Below are positions 34,113-42,715 of a stretch of DNA of 64,000 bases, in pieces. The translations under genes and the position numbers were made by a program. The stretch is from Halomonas sp. GFAJ-1 (GTDB lineage Bacteria > Pseudomonadota > Gammaproteobacteria > Pseudomonadales > Halomonadaceae). The notes under the pieces were generated by a model. It searched no databases. It had not been told where the DNA came from and worked only from the letters and a program-made list of their open reading frames with translations. The stretch's first letter is position 1, and each line of letters begins with the position of its first letter. The stretch is from the NCBI GenBank assembly GCA_002966495.1, contig CP016490.1:682001-746000 (forward strand). Direction: 5' to 3'.

Positions 34113-34811
34113 TTAATTGGCGTCGTGCAAACGGGCGCGTAAACGGCTAACGGCCTGACTATGCAGCTGGGAGACACGGGACTCGGTAACCCCCAGCACA
34201 GCACCCACCTCTTTTAAGTTCATCTCTTCTTGGTAGTACAGCGCCATTAACAGCTTTTCTCGCTCTGGCAGCGCCTCAATCGCCTCAATCAAGGTTTGAC
34301 GTTGCTGAGCGTCCAACAACTGGTCGAAGAGCAAATTGCCAGCGCCGCTACTAGGCTCACCACCCTCTGTCACCAGCTCTTCAAACGGCAGCAGTTGGCC
34401 GCTGTTGGTGTCATTGAGTAGCTGCTGATAGTCGCTTAGCGGCATTTCTAAATCACGGGCGATTTCCCCCTCTTCGGGAGCGCGGCCTAGCTGTTGCTCC
34501 AGCCGCCGCACCGTCTCATCCATCGCCCTGGCCGAACGTCGCACGCTACGAGGTAGCCAGTCGCGCGTGCGTAGCTCATCCATCATCGCGCCACGGATTC
34601 GCTGGCTGGCAAAGGTGGCAAATGTCGCGCCTTGGGCCGCATCAAAGCGCCCAAGGGCTTCTAACAACCCCACCATGCCCGCCTGGATAAGATCATCTAG
34701 CTCGATGCTCGCGGGCAACCTCACCTGCAGCGTTAAGGCCTGACGTCTCACCAGTGGCATGTATTGGGTTAACAGCTCACTCTGTTTGATCCTGCCTTGT
34801 GCTGTATACAT
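34113..34811 (-). CDS. fliA: Flagellar sigma factor FliA (sigma-28)
   Basis: This sigma factor directs transcription of late flagellar and chemotaxis genes. It has 232 residues: region 2 with DDLIQAGMVGLLEALGRFD and the -10-binding FATFASQRIRGAMMDELR, region 3, and region 4 ending in VTESRVSQLHSQAVSRLR, which binds the -35. Sites matching its consensus are present in this window at 14298-14324, 58220-58246 and 60203-60229. It lies in the run flhB-flhA-flhF-FlhG-like-flhE-fliA and is followed by motC-motD. Confidence 0.97.
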   Translation of the reverse strand: MYTAQGRIKQSELLTQYMPLVRRQALTLQVRLPASIELDDLIQAGMVGLLEALGRFDAAQGATFATFASQRIRGAMMDELRTRDWLPRSVRRSARAMDETVRRLEQQLGRAPEEGEIARDLEMPLSDYQQLLNDTNSGQLLPFEELVTEGGEPSSGAGNLLFDQLLDAQQRQTLIEAIEALPEREKLLMALYYQEEMNLKEVGAVLGVTESRVSQLHSQAVSRLRARLHDAN

Positions 34812-34838
34812 CCTCGTGCCTCGCGGCTAAAACACTTT

Positions 34839-35276
34839 TTACTGGTAATTCACGATGGCTTGCAGCCCCTGTACCCGTACCGGCCGCTGGCCGGGCGTTA
34901 AGGCAAAACGAAAGTACAGCGGCGCATCGGCGTGCTTTCCGGCTAATGCCATAGTGGAACCCCGCATGCTGTTAAGTGGGATGCACTGTTCAGGGTGACA
35001 TAGCCAAGCATTGACTGGCGACGCCGGTGGCGCCTCATACCGCCACTGTATCCGATCAATCACTGCGTTTCCCACTTGCGCTGCGCTGGGCGCTACGATG
35101 GGCTGGCTGCTGCTGACCCGGTCGCTCATGGCGACCATGACACTGGGAACTTGGCTGCTCCAACTGCCAGGTGCTGCCTGTACGCTACTTGCCAACCCCA
35201 TCGCGATGAGCGACACCGTAATGCTCACCGTGACCACCTTTAAGATGCTCCTGCCCTGCCTGCTTTGTCGCTGCAT
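34839..35276 (-). CDS. flhE: Flagellar periplasmic protein FlhE
   Basis: A 145-residue protein with a Sec signal peptide (cleavage near VQAAPGSW). The mature part matches FlhE: GSWSSQ at the start, IQWRYEAP in the centre, the spaced cysteine pair in WLCHPEQCIPL followed by GST, and the C-terminal AIVNYQ, which parallels the VIVNYR end of enteric FlhE. In enteric bacteria FlhE is coded directly after flhA and limits proton leakage through the export apparatus. Here it lies between the FlhG-like gene and fliA, two genes away from flhA. GGGAGC lies about 5 bases before the ATG. Confidence 0.82.
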   Translation of the reverse strand: MQRQSRQGRSILKVVTVSITVSLIAMGLASSVQAAPGSWSSQVPSVMVAMSDRVSSSQPIVAPSAAQVGNAVIDRIQWRYEAPPASPVNAWLCHPEQCIPLNSMRGSTMALAGKHADAPLYFRFALTPGQRPVRVQGLQAIVNYQ

Positions 35277-35354
35277 GGGTGCTCCCAGTAACGCTACTAG
35301 ATAGTGGCCAGTACTTCTCTGCCAATACCCGCTTGCTTGTAAACGCTGCAGCCC

Positions 35355-35921
35355 TTATCGGGCAAGCAGCAGCAGTTCTGTGTCTAAATAACCTGCGGCA
35401 GCTTCTCGCAAGTTATCGAGTAATCCTTGGCGTGGCAAGTGGGGCTCATGCAGCGCCAACAGGCGCTTTGGACCTTTGTTGTCATGCACTTGCCGCAAAA
35501 CTCGGTACATCGGCATAAACGCATCCGCATCGCTACTTACCCACAACGCCCAGCGCGGGTAGCGCGCCACCAGTAATGGCAGATTAGCTGTAGCAGGGTC
35601 AACCAGGTGAATGTCCCAGTCATCTGGGTCGCCTGCCCAGCGGCGCCCCAATGCCGACCACTGGCTGAGGCGGCTTCTTACCTTGTTAACCTGGTGCTGA
35701 TGGGTGGGTAGGCCCACCACCACCAGCGGCTGTTTCGGCGTGGGCGGCGCCTCTACGGTTGGCACCATGGCGGATGCAGCATAAACAGAAGCCGCTTTTT
35801 TTGAGACTGGCTCTGTGGGAGCTGGCTCATCCGGTAGCGTATCTTCGGGTATGTCTCCGCGCTGCTGACGCTGTAAATCCGCCCATTTTCGCAGCCCCGC
35901 TGCCTGGTCTTGGCTGCTCAT
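35355..35921 (-). CDS. FlhG-like protein with DQAxxLR motif but no MinD P-loop
   Basis: A 188-residue protein that starts inside the flhF stop codon (ATGA overlap) and so is coupled to it. Residues 5-11 read DQAAGLR, the motif by which FlhG activates the FlhF GTPase. A Pro/Ala-rich linker runs from about 25 to 65, then a domain of roughly 120 residues begins with a hydrophobic strand (PLVVVGLP) and ends LDTELLLLAR. The deviant Walker A motif GKGGVGKT of FlhG/MinD is absent, as are recognisable switch motifs. Gene position (flhF-x-fliA) is that of flhG. I infer a reduced FlhG remnant that still regulates FlhF but cannot bind ATP; an unrelated protein with a chance motif is possible. Confidence 0.7.
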   Translation of the reverse strand: MSSQDQAAGLRKWADLQRQQRGDIPEDTLPDEPAPTEPVSKKAASVYAASAMVPTVEAPPTPKQPLVVVGLPTHQHQVNKVRSRLSQWSALGRRWAGDPDDWDIHLVDPATANLPLLVARYPRWALWVSSDADAFMPMYRVLRQVHDNKGPKRLLALHEPHLPRQGLLDNLREAAAGYLDTELLLLAR

Positions 35922-38092
35922 AGCATGCCCTCTCGGCTCACGCTACCTAGCTGACGAATCGCATCGCGGGCCATAAAGGCATGCACTAATCCGTCGAGCA
36001 AGGCGGTATCGCGCCGTTTTCGCTGGGTGCCTAGCAGCAGCATCAGGTCGGTGCGCAGGGCCAGGGCAGCAGCATCGTCGGCACTGTCCAAATGCCCTGC
36101 TACGGCGGCAACGCCGCTGGCCATGAGCAGGCGTATTTCAGCACTGACATCACCACTGTCGGCTTCTTTAAGCTGCTGCCATGCCCGCTTCGTCAGCGCG
36201 GTGACCCCTTCGCTTTGCAGCTGGGTCGCCAGTAAAGAGAGCGCATCAGCGCCTAATCGAGCAGGGCTTAACCAGTAACGCCGAGCAATACGCTTAGCGC
36301 TTTCGGGGTCACGAACCTCTCCGTACCATGCCAATAGAGCAGTGCCAGACGCGTCAGTCACTTCTGCATAGGCACTCCACAGCTGCATAGGCTGCCCACG
36401 AAAACGCACGCTTATATGGTGCGTAAGCGTGCTATCAATAAATAACTGGCGCTGGGCACAACGCGTGCCCTGGAAGTATACCCGCTGGCTGGCAGGCACC
36501 AAGCTGACCCAGGTCAGGTGTTGGGCTTCCAACCATGCCAGCGCTTCGGTGTCGGGGAGCGTAGGCAGCAAATGGACGGCGATGCCGTGTTCATCACTTT
36601 GTGTTGCCAAACGGGGCTGCCAACCGGCGGGCTGGCGATGCTGCAGGCGGGGCAGCGCCGACCAAGCCCCGTTAGCGTCTAGCCCAATATCTGGCATTGA
36701 CCAGTCACAGCCGCGTTCATTGCGGCGGGGCGACCATGCCATTCCTAGTAGGTTGTCTGTCGGGGGCGCATCAGCGAGTAAACGATCAAGCCGCCCATCC
36801 TGCACTGCGCTAGGCAGGGCGGCGATATCCCATACCGCCTCTAAGCGGGCAAAACCCGCCACTCGCTGGCGCAGGCGCGTCAGTACCGATGAGAGACGAC
36901 GCCCTTGGCCAAGCACATCCCTTGACCAGCGGGGCAGACTTACCGGCGCGGAAGCAGGCTGGCTGGCTAATGTGGATTGGCCGTCCAGCGCCTGGTCAAT
37001 CAGCGCCGCGGGGTTCGCCACGGCCATATCTTCAGGCACTTGCTGCCCATGAGAGCCAAACAGCACACGCATTCCATGGCGCATGACAATATCAAGCACC
37101 GGCGCTAAGCGTCCGGCTTCGTCCTGCTTGGTGATAATACAGTCGTCTAGCTCGGCGCCCGCCGCGCGGGCGGCTTGCCGATAGCGTAGTACGACTTCTT
37201 CGAGCGTTTCCGGTTGGCTGGCGGCATTTAACAGCAGCACTAACCGCACGGTCGATTGCCCCCCCTGCAGGTGAGCGATTTGTTCAATGACCCGCTGGTC
37301 ACGCTGGCTCATACCGACCGTATCAATGATTACCCACTGTTTACCCTGTAGCCGGCCTAGCAGATCATCAATAGGCTGCTCCGCATCGAGGGCATACATC
37401 GGCGTATCGAGCAAACGCGCATATATCCGCAGCTGCTCATGGGCGCCGATACGGAAGCTATCGGTGGTGACAAGCGCCACCGGCCGCGTACCGTGGCGCA
37501 TCACAAAACGTGCTGCAAGCTTCGCGGTGGTGGTGGTTTTACCTACGCCCGTTGGGCCCACCAGCGCGACAATGCCCGTTTGGTCAAAAAAACTGTTTTC
37601 CTGAGTAAGCACCGGTAAGCGCGCCATCAGTTGTTCGCGCAGCCACAATAGTGGCTGGTTACTGTCGGCGGGGGCTAGTACCAGTGACTCCGGCAGGCCC
37701 GCCAGTACTTCGCTGCTTAACTCATCGCTAAAACCAACGCGCGCTAGCAGTTGGCGCAGCCGCGTGGACGTATCCGCCGCTGCGGCAGCGGCAGGTGCTT
37801 GCTGTTGGCGGGTCAGCAGCTCACGCATATCCTGCATTTCACGCAGCAAGCGCTCGCTCATGGCCTGAAGAGGGTCGGAGGCAGGCAGTGAAAAAGCGAG
37901 GGGAGAAGCGGGTGGCGGCTCTGGCGTGGGGGCTGGGTCAAAATGATCGACCGCTTCATCCGCCATCGCCAGAATCTCAACGCCGCCCTCGGTACGCCGG
38001 TTAGCAAGAATCAGGGCGTCATCACCCAACGTCTCGCGCACCTGGCGCATCACATCACGGCTATTTGCTCCGACAAAACGTCTAACACTCAT
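35918..38092 (-). CDS. flhF: Flagellar SRP-type GTPase FlhF with long C-terminal extension
   Basis: A 724-residue FlhF; the usual length is about 350-500. The N-domain (RRFVGANSRDVMRQVRETLG), Pro-rich linker and NG GTPase domain are all recognisable: P-loop GPTGVGKTTT (about 179-188), TTDSFRIGAHEQLRIY, DTVGMSQRD (where most FlhF proteins have DTAG), and TKQDEAG (about 321). The GTPase fold ends near residue 372. The remaining 350 residues do not resemble any domain I know; they are Trp-rich, mostly mixed alpha/beta and end in a helical, Ala/Leu-rich part. FlhF places the flagellum at its site. flhA lies 68 bases upstream. Confidence 0.92.
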   Translation of the reverse strand: MSVRRFVGANSRDVMRQVRETLGDDALILANRRTEGGVEILAMADEAVDHFDPAPTPEPPPASPLAFSLPASDPLQAMSERLLREMQDMRELLTRQQQAPAAAAAADTSTRLRQLLARVGFSDELSSEVLAGLPESLVLAPADSNQPLLWLREQLMARLPVLTQENSFFDQTGIVALVGPTGVGKTTTTAKLAARFVMRHGTRPVALVTTDSFRIGAHEQLRIYARLLDTPMYALDAEQPIDDLLGRLQGKQWVIIDTVGMSQRDQRVIEQIAHLQGGQSTVRLVLLLNAASQPETLEEVVLRYRQAARAAGAELDDCIITKQDEAGRLAPVLDIVMRHGMRVLFGSHGQQVPEDMAVANPAALIDQALDGQSTLASQPASAPVSLPRWSRDVLGQGRRLSSVLTRLRQRVAGFARLEAVWDIAALPSAVQDGRLDRLLADAPPTDNLLGMAWSPRRNERGCDWSMPDIGLDANGAWSALPRLQHRQPAGWQPRLATQSDEHGIAVHLLPTLPDTEALAWLEAQHLTWVSLVPASQRVYFQGTRCAQRQLFIDSTLTHHISVRFRGQPMQLWSAYAEVTDASGTALLAWYGEVRDPESAKRIARRYWLSPARLGADALSLLATQLQSEGVTALTKRAWQQLKEADSGDVSAEIRLLMASGVAAVAGHLDSADDAAALALRTDLMLLLGTQRKRRDTALLDGLVHAFMARDAIRQLGSVSREGML

Positions 38093-38160
38093 GCTTTACC
38101 TTTTGCCTCTGCTTGAATGGCTGCCACTGCTTTATCGGCGTTGATGGCTATGTCCGCTGG

Positions 38161-40242
38161 CTAGCGCCCACCCACGACGGTGGTCACCCGCAGCGTACGG
38201 TCATCGGGCACTTCGGCCTGAGACATCACCACCATATGACGCATGCGGCGACGCAGGAAGCGCGACAACACAGCGCGTAACGAATGCTGCACCACCAGCA
38301 CTGGGGCTTCGCCACTGGCTTCGTGCTGCTCTAGCGCCTGCTGGGCCTGATTCATCAGGGTATCTGCTAAGCCTGGCTCCATAGCGCCGTTGCCGTTCAT
38401 CGCCTGAATAAGCACTTGTTCTAACTGAGCATCCAGCCCCATCACGTTAAGTGTTTCTTGCCCGGCAAACCATTGCTGAGTGATAGCGCGGCCCAGCGCA
38501 ATGCGCACTAACGCAGTGAGCTCATTAGGGTCTTTCTGCTGACCCGCGAACTCCGCCAGGGTATCCAGCACAGTGCGCATATCGCGAATGGAAACATCTT
38601 CATCCAACAGGTTCTGCAGGATGCGCTGAAGCACCGTCAGGGAGATCGCTTTTGGCACGACTTCTTCCACCAGCGATTTTTGATCATCACCGAGCTTATC
38701 CAGCAGCTTCTGCACTTCCTGGCGACCGAGCATTTCCGGCGAGTGGCGGTGCAACAGGTGATTTAAGTGGGTGGCAATGACCGTACTCGCATCCACTACC
38801 GTATAGCCATACACCTGGGCGTGTTCACGCTGACTGGCATCAATCCAGATAGCCGGAAGGCCGAAGGCGGGCTCTTGAGTGGGCGTCCCCTGCAGCTCAC
38901 CAGATACCTGCCCTGGGTCGATGGCCAGCCACTTGCCTGGCTGTGCCTCGGCACGCCCAATCTCTGCGCCCTTCATCGAAAGCACGTAGGTATTGGGGGA
39001 AAGCTCCAAGTTATCGCGGATATGTACAACAGGGGGCAAAAAGCCGACCTCCTGGGCAAACTTTTTGCGCACGCTTTTAATCCGGCCCAACAACTCACCT
39101 TTCTGGCGCGAATCCACTAGCGGGATTAAGCGATGTCCGACTTCGAGACCCAAGGTATCCACTAACTGGACATCCTCCCAGCTCGCTTCAGGGGTTTCTT
39201 GAAGCGGTGGAGGGGCCGCGGCAATCTCCTCCTTGACCAGCGCCCGGTCTTTTTGACGGATCAACAGCCATGCAAGCCCAGCAAGCAGCGCCGTAAAAAT
39301 CAGGAAAACCAGGTTGGGCATACCGGGCACCATGCCCAATAGCCCCATAACGATGGCGGCTAAAATCATAACCTGGGGGTTAACGAACAGCTGGCTGATC
39401 ATTTGCTGACCAACGTCCTGGTCGGTATTTACCCGCGACACTGTGACACCCGCTGCAGTTGAGATCACCAGCGCTGGAATCTGGGCGACCAAGCCATCCC
39501 CAATGGTTAATAGTGTGTAGGTACGGGCAGCATCGCTGAAGTCCATGCCGTGCTGCATCATGCCGATCAGCAGGCCACCGATAATATTAACCACCATGAT
39601 AACCAAGCCGGCCATGGCGTCGCCGCGCACAAACTTACTTGCGCCATCCATTGAGCCGTAAAAATCGGCCTCTTGGGCGACTTCTGCTCGACGCTTTTTA
39701 GCGTCTTCTTCACCAATTAGCCCCGCGTTTAAGTCCGCATCAATGGCCATCTGCTTGCCGGGCATGGCGTCCAGCATAAAGCGCGCGCCAACCTCGGCAA
39801 TCCGCCCGGCGCCCTTGGTAATAACCATGAAGTTGATAATAACCAAGATCAGGAAGACCACTAAGCCAACCGCAAAGTTGCCGCCTACCAGGAAGGTGCC
39901 GAACGCTTCGATAACTTTACCTGCGGCATCGCCCCCTTGATGCCCTTCCATGAGTACCACCCGGGTGGAGGCAACATTGAGCGATAAGCGCAGCAACGTG
40001 GTGAACAGCAACACTGCCGGAAACGCCGCGAAGTCCAGCGGCTTTTGCGCAAACATGCTGACCAACAGCACCATAATGGCCAGGGCAATGTTGAAGGTGA
40101 AGAGCAAATCTAGCGCGAAGGGCGGCAAGGGCAGGATCATCATGCCCAAAATCATTAGAATCAGCAGCGGCCCAGCGAGCAGCTTCATGCGCACGTCGCC
40201 CATCCAATCGCGCTGATTGATCAACTGGCCTAAGCCCTTCAT
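38161..40242 (-). CDS. flhA: Flagellar export gate protein FlhA
   Basis: This is the nonameric export-gate component of the flagellar type III secretion apparatus. The 693-residue length is normal. The N-terminal half has eight membrane segments, including the FHIPEP-family stretch with VFLILVIINFMVITKGAGRIAEVGARF and the MPGKQMAIDADLNAG loop. The cytoplasmic C-terminal half forms the chaperone-docking ring. It overlaps flhB by four bases, and flhF follows 68 bases later, the common flhB-flhA-flhF order. Confidence 0.97.
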   Translation of the reverse strand: MKGLGQLINQRDWMGDVRMKLLAGPLLILMILGMMILPLPPFALDLLFTFNIALAIMVLLVSMFAQKPLDFAAFPAVLLFTTLLRLSLNVASTRVVLMEGHQGGDAAGKVIEAFGTFLVGGNFAVGLVVFLILVIINFMVITKGAGRIAEVGARFMLDAMPGKQMAIDADLNAGLIGEEDAKKRRAEVAQEADFYGSMDGASKFVRGDAMAGLVIMVVNIIGGLLIGMMQHGMDFSDAARTYTLLTIGDGLVAQIPALVISTAAGVTVSRVNTDQDVGQQMISQLFVNPQVMILAAIVMGLLGMVPGMPNLVFLIFTALLAGLAWLLIRQKDRALVKEEIAAAPPPLQETPEASWEDVQLVDTLGLEVGHRLIPLVDSRQKGELLGRIKSVRKKFAQEVGFLPPVVHIRDNLELSPNTYVLSMKGAEIGRAEAQPGKWLAIDPGQVSGELQGTPTQEPAFGLPAIWIDASQREHAQVYGYTVVDASTVIATHLNHLLHRHSPEMLGRQEVQKLLDKLGDDQKSLVEEVVPKAISLTVLQRILQNLLDEDVSIRDMRTVLDTLAEFAGQQKDPNELTALVRIALGRAITQQWFAGQETLNVMGLDAQLEQVLIQAMNGNGAMEPGLADTLMNQAQQALEQHEASGEAPVLVVQHSLRAVLSRFLRRRMRHMVVMSQAEVPDDRTLRVTTVVGGR

Positions 40243-41405
40243 GACTGCGCCTCACTGCCACCGGCCTTGGGGCCGGGACTATCCATTTCCGGGGGAACCG
40301 GCAAATTATCAGGGGTGGGGGGCACCTCGCCTCCTTGTTGTGCAACATGCTTTAGGCGATACGCCCAGGCCATCACTTCTGCCACGGCGGTATACAGTTC
40401 CGCAGGCACCTCAGCTTCTAAGTCCACGTGATGATACAGGGCGCGGGCCAAGGGCGCTGCCTCCAATCGTGGCACGCCCGCTTCTAAACCAATCTCACGG
40501 ATACGTGCCGCTACCGCATCGGCCCCTTTGGCGACTAGCCGAGGCGCGCCCATACTGCCTTCCTGGTAACTGAGCGCGATCGCATAATGGGTAGGGTTGG
40601 TAATGATAACGTCAGCATCTGGTACTTTACTCATCATGCGGCCACGCGCCATCGCCTGCTGTTGCTGACGAATGCGGCCTTTTACATGGGGGTCGCCCTC
40701 TGACTCTTTATGCTCTCGCTTTACCTCTTCCTTGCTCATGCGCAGCTTTTTAGCATTGCTCCACAGCTGGAAAGGCACATCGATGAGGATGACCACAATC
40801 AGCGATAACACAATTAACCCAGCGGCTAACGCGGCCATATTTAGTGCAGTGACCAGCGCCTGCTGAATAGGCAGGTCCATCAGCCCCATAAACGTGCCGA
40901 TATTAACGTACAAAAAGGTTGCCGCGACGCTTCCCACCAGCACCGATTTAGCAATCGCTTTGGCTAGCTCCACCAGTGCCTGAGGCCCGAATATGCGCTT
41001 CACCCCTTTAACAGGGTTGAGCTTTGAAAGTTTGGGCTGCATCGATTTTGCCGATACCAGCCACCCCCCCAGCAGCGCAGGCGCTACCAACGCCACCACC
41101 ACGAGGAGTAAAAACAGCGGAATCATGGCAAACAGCGTACGCTGACCAAGATCCAGGGCATTCACCAGCATGGGAGTGCTTTCCATTACCTGACGACGCT
41201 CAAACAAAAACGCCCTCTCCATGACCATTCCCAACTGGTCATAGAGCATCTGCCCCATGCTCCAAAGCCCTATCACGCCTCCCAGTAGCAGCATAAAAGT
41301 GGTCAGCTCTCGGGAGCGGGGAACCTGGCCCTCTTCACGCGCTTTATCCAAGCGCCTGGGGGTGGCCTCTTCGGTTTTTTCCTGGTCGCTGTCGTTATCT
41401 GCCAT
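40239..41405 (-). CDS. flhB: Flagellar export switch protein FlhB
   Basis: This protein switches the export apparatus from hook to filament substrates. It has 388 residues: four membrane segments (about 35-55, 90-115, 145-165 and 185-210), then the cytoplasmic domain with the self-cleavage site NPTH in ITNPTHYAIALSY. The very N-terminus is charged and similar to other FlhB proteins. A promoter and a hairpin lie in the 117 bases between it and cheZ. A separate, shorter FlhB-like gene is at 55795. Confidence 0.97.
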   Translation of the reverse strand: MADNDSDQEKTEEATPRRLDKAREEGQVPRSRELTTFMLLLGGVIGLWSMGQMLYDQLGMVMERAFLFERRQVMESTPMLVNALDLGQRTLFAMIPLFLLLVVVALVAPALLGGWLVSAKSMQPKLSKLNPVKGVKRIFGPQALVELAKAIAKSVLVGSVAATFLYVNIGTFMGLMDLPIQQALVTALNMAALAAGLIVLSLIVVILIDVPFQLWSNAKKLRMSKEEVKREHKESEGDPHVKGRIRQQQQAMARGRMMSKVPDADVIITNPTHYAIALSYQEGSMGAPRLVAKGADAVAARIREIGLEAGVPRLEAAPLARALYHHVDLEAEVPAELYTAVAEVMAWAYRLKHVAQQGGEVPPTPDNLPVPPEMDSPGPKAGGSEAQS

Positions 41406-41442
41406 GCTGCTATCCGGCCGGTCGTACGCGGCTCACCATAAA

Positions 41443-41468
41443 TTCAGCCGCCCCAGAGGGCGGCTGAA
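41443..41468 (-). terminator. Strong hairpin between cheZ and flhB
   Basis: A perfect 11-bp stem (41443-41453 with 41458-41468) has a 4-base loop. On the minus strand it is followed by only TTTATGG, so it is a modest terminator for cheYZ. It also begins right at the expected start of the flhB transcript, so it might instead act as a structured leader. Confidence 0.55.
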
Positions 41469-41475
41469 CAAAAAG

Positions 41476-41504
41476 CCTATAGTGCCAGATGCGGCTTGTT
41501 ACAA
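41476..41504 (-). promoter_or_regulatory. Probable promoter of the flhB-flhA-flhF operon
   Basis: On the minus strand TTGTAA (41504-41499), exactly 17 bases, then TATAGG (41481-41476). Transcription would begin near 41469, at the base of the hairpin, about 60 bases before the flhB ATG. Confidence 0.5.
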
Positions 41505-41522
41505 TGTCTTAATAACAACGCA

Positions 41523-42218
41523 TTAAAAGCCTAATTCATCCAATAAGTCATCTACCTGGTCTTGGCCCGTCACGATATCCGGGGCATTCTCCTTCACCTG
41601 AGGACCATTAAGTAGGTCTTCTTTACGTCGCGCGGTTTCGTTTTTCCACTGATCTTCCGCCTTGCGCTGCATGCTTTCCCGCGCCTGAGCACCCTGCACG
41701 TTATCAATCAGCACCTGTACGAGCTGATGTTCGATCTCGCGAATCACATCCATCATCTTCTTGATGACTTGGCCGGTCAGATCCTGGAAATCTTGCGCCA
41801 TCATGATTTCCAACAGCTCTTTATTGGTGGCTGCGGCCATAGTGGGCACATCGCTTAAATAGGTGCGGGTCTCTTTAACTAAGGCTTTAGCATCATCTAG
41901 CTCTTGGGGCGCTTCAAACCATGCATCCCAACGCTTATCCAGCGCTTCAGCACGGTCAGACAGCTGATCCTGAAGCGGCTGTGCTCGGTCGATAGCGTTT
42001 AGCGCACGATCAGCCGCCTGCTCGGTCATGGTCGCAACATAGTGCAAACGGTCACGTGCGTCAGGTATCGCTTCCGCCGCTTTTTCAATCTCTTTATCTA
42101 ACCCCAGCTCGCGCATATTGTCGCGCAGCATGCGGGTAAGTTTACCAATGCGATGGATGAGTTCTTCAGCGGCTTCATCGGGCAGTTGGGCAGTATTTCC
42201 CTGCTCACTCTGGCTCAT
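41523..42218 (-). CDS. cheZ: CheY-P phosphatase CheZ
   Basis: This protein dephosphorylates CheY-P and ends the tumble signal. It has 231 residues, long and helical, with the catalytic glutamine in AQDFQDLTGQVIKKM and the C-terminal CheY-binding helix QVDDLLDELGF. It follows cheY by 43 bases in the order cheY-cheZ. Confidence 0.95.
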   Translation of the reverse strand: MSQSEQGNTAQLPDEAAEELIHRIGKLTRMLRDNMRELGLDKEIEKAAEAIPDARDRLHYVATMTEQAADRALNAIDRAQPLQDQLSDRAEALDKRWDAWFEAPQELDDAKALVKETRTYLSDVPTMAAATNKELLEIMMAQDFQDLTGQVIKKMMDVIREIEHQLVQVLIDNVQGAQARESMQRKAEDQWKNETARRKEDLLNGPQVKENAPDIVTGQDQVDDLLDELGF

Positions 42219-42261
42219 TGTCGTATCTCCTTGCTAACCGAGCCACAAAGGCTCAGCCGCT

Positions 42262-42651
42262 TCATTTACCCATCTTGTCGAAGATTTTATTCAGCTTCTC
42301 TTCTAGGGTAGCGGCAGTGAACGGCTTAACGACGTAGCCGTTGGCGCCTGCTTGTGCGGCCGCAATAATGTTCTCTTTTTTCGCTTCGGCGGTCACCATC
42401 AGCACCGGTAAGCCTTTGAGCGCTTCGTCTTGGCGAATCTCTTTAAGCATCTCTAAACCATCAAGATTGGGCATATTCCAATCAGAGACAACGAACTCAA
42501 AATTGCCTGCCCGCAACTTATTCAACGCGTCCTGGCCATCTTCCGCCTCATCCACATTGGTAAAGCCCAGCTCTTTTAACAGGCTACGGACGATCCGACG
42601 CATCGTAGGAAAATCGTCAACTACCAGAAAACTCATATTCTTATCGGCCAT
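42262..42651 (-). CDS. cheY: Chemotaxis response regulator CheY
   Basis: A single receiver domain, 129 residues. The phospho-acceptor Asp is in VVSDWNMPNLDG, the acidic pocket in VVDDFPTMRR, the switch Thr in LMVTAEAKKENI, and the Lys in VVKPFTAATL. On phosphorylation by CheA it binds FliM and changes motor rotation. It is coded just upstream of cheZ and after the chemoreceptor gene at 42716. Confidence 0.97.
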   Translation of the reverse strand: MADKNMSFLVVDDFPTMRRIVRSLLKELGFTNVDEAEDGQDALNKLRAGNFEFVVSDWNMPNLDGLEMLKEIRQDEALKGLPVLMVTAEAKKENIIAAAQAGANGYVVKPFTAATLEEKLNKIFDKMGK

Positions 42652-42715
42652 TGGTCATCCTCTCATCAAACACATGGGTTAGGGTGACTGGACACCCAGT
42701 CAGGGTTTATTACGG

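Noticed and set aside
42685..42702. Inverted repeat TGACTGG/CCAGTCA between cheY and the receptor gene as a terminator
   Set aside because: The stem is only 7 bp and no T-run follows on either strand.
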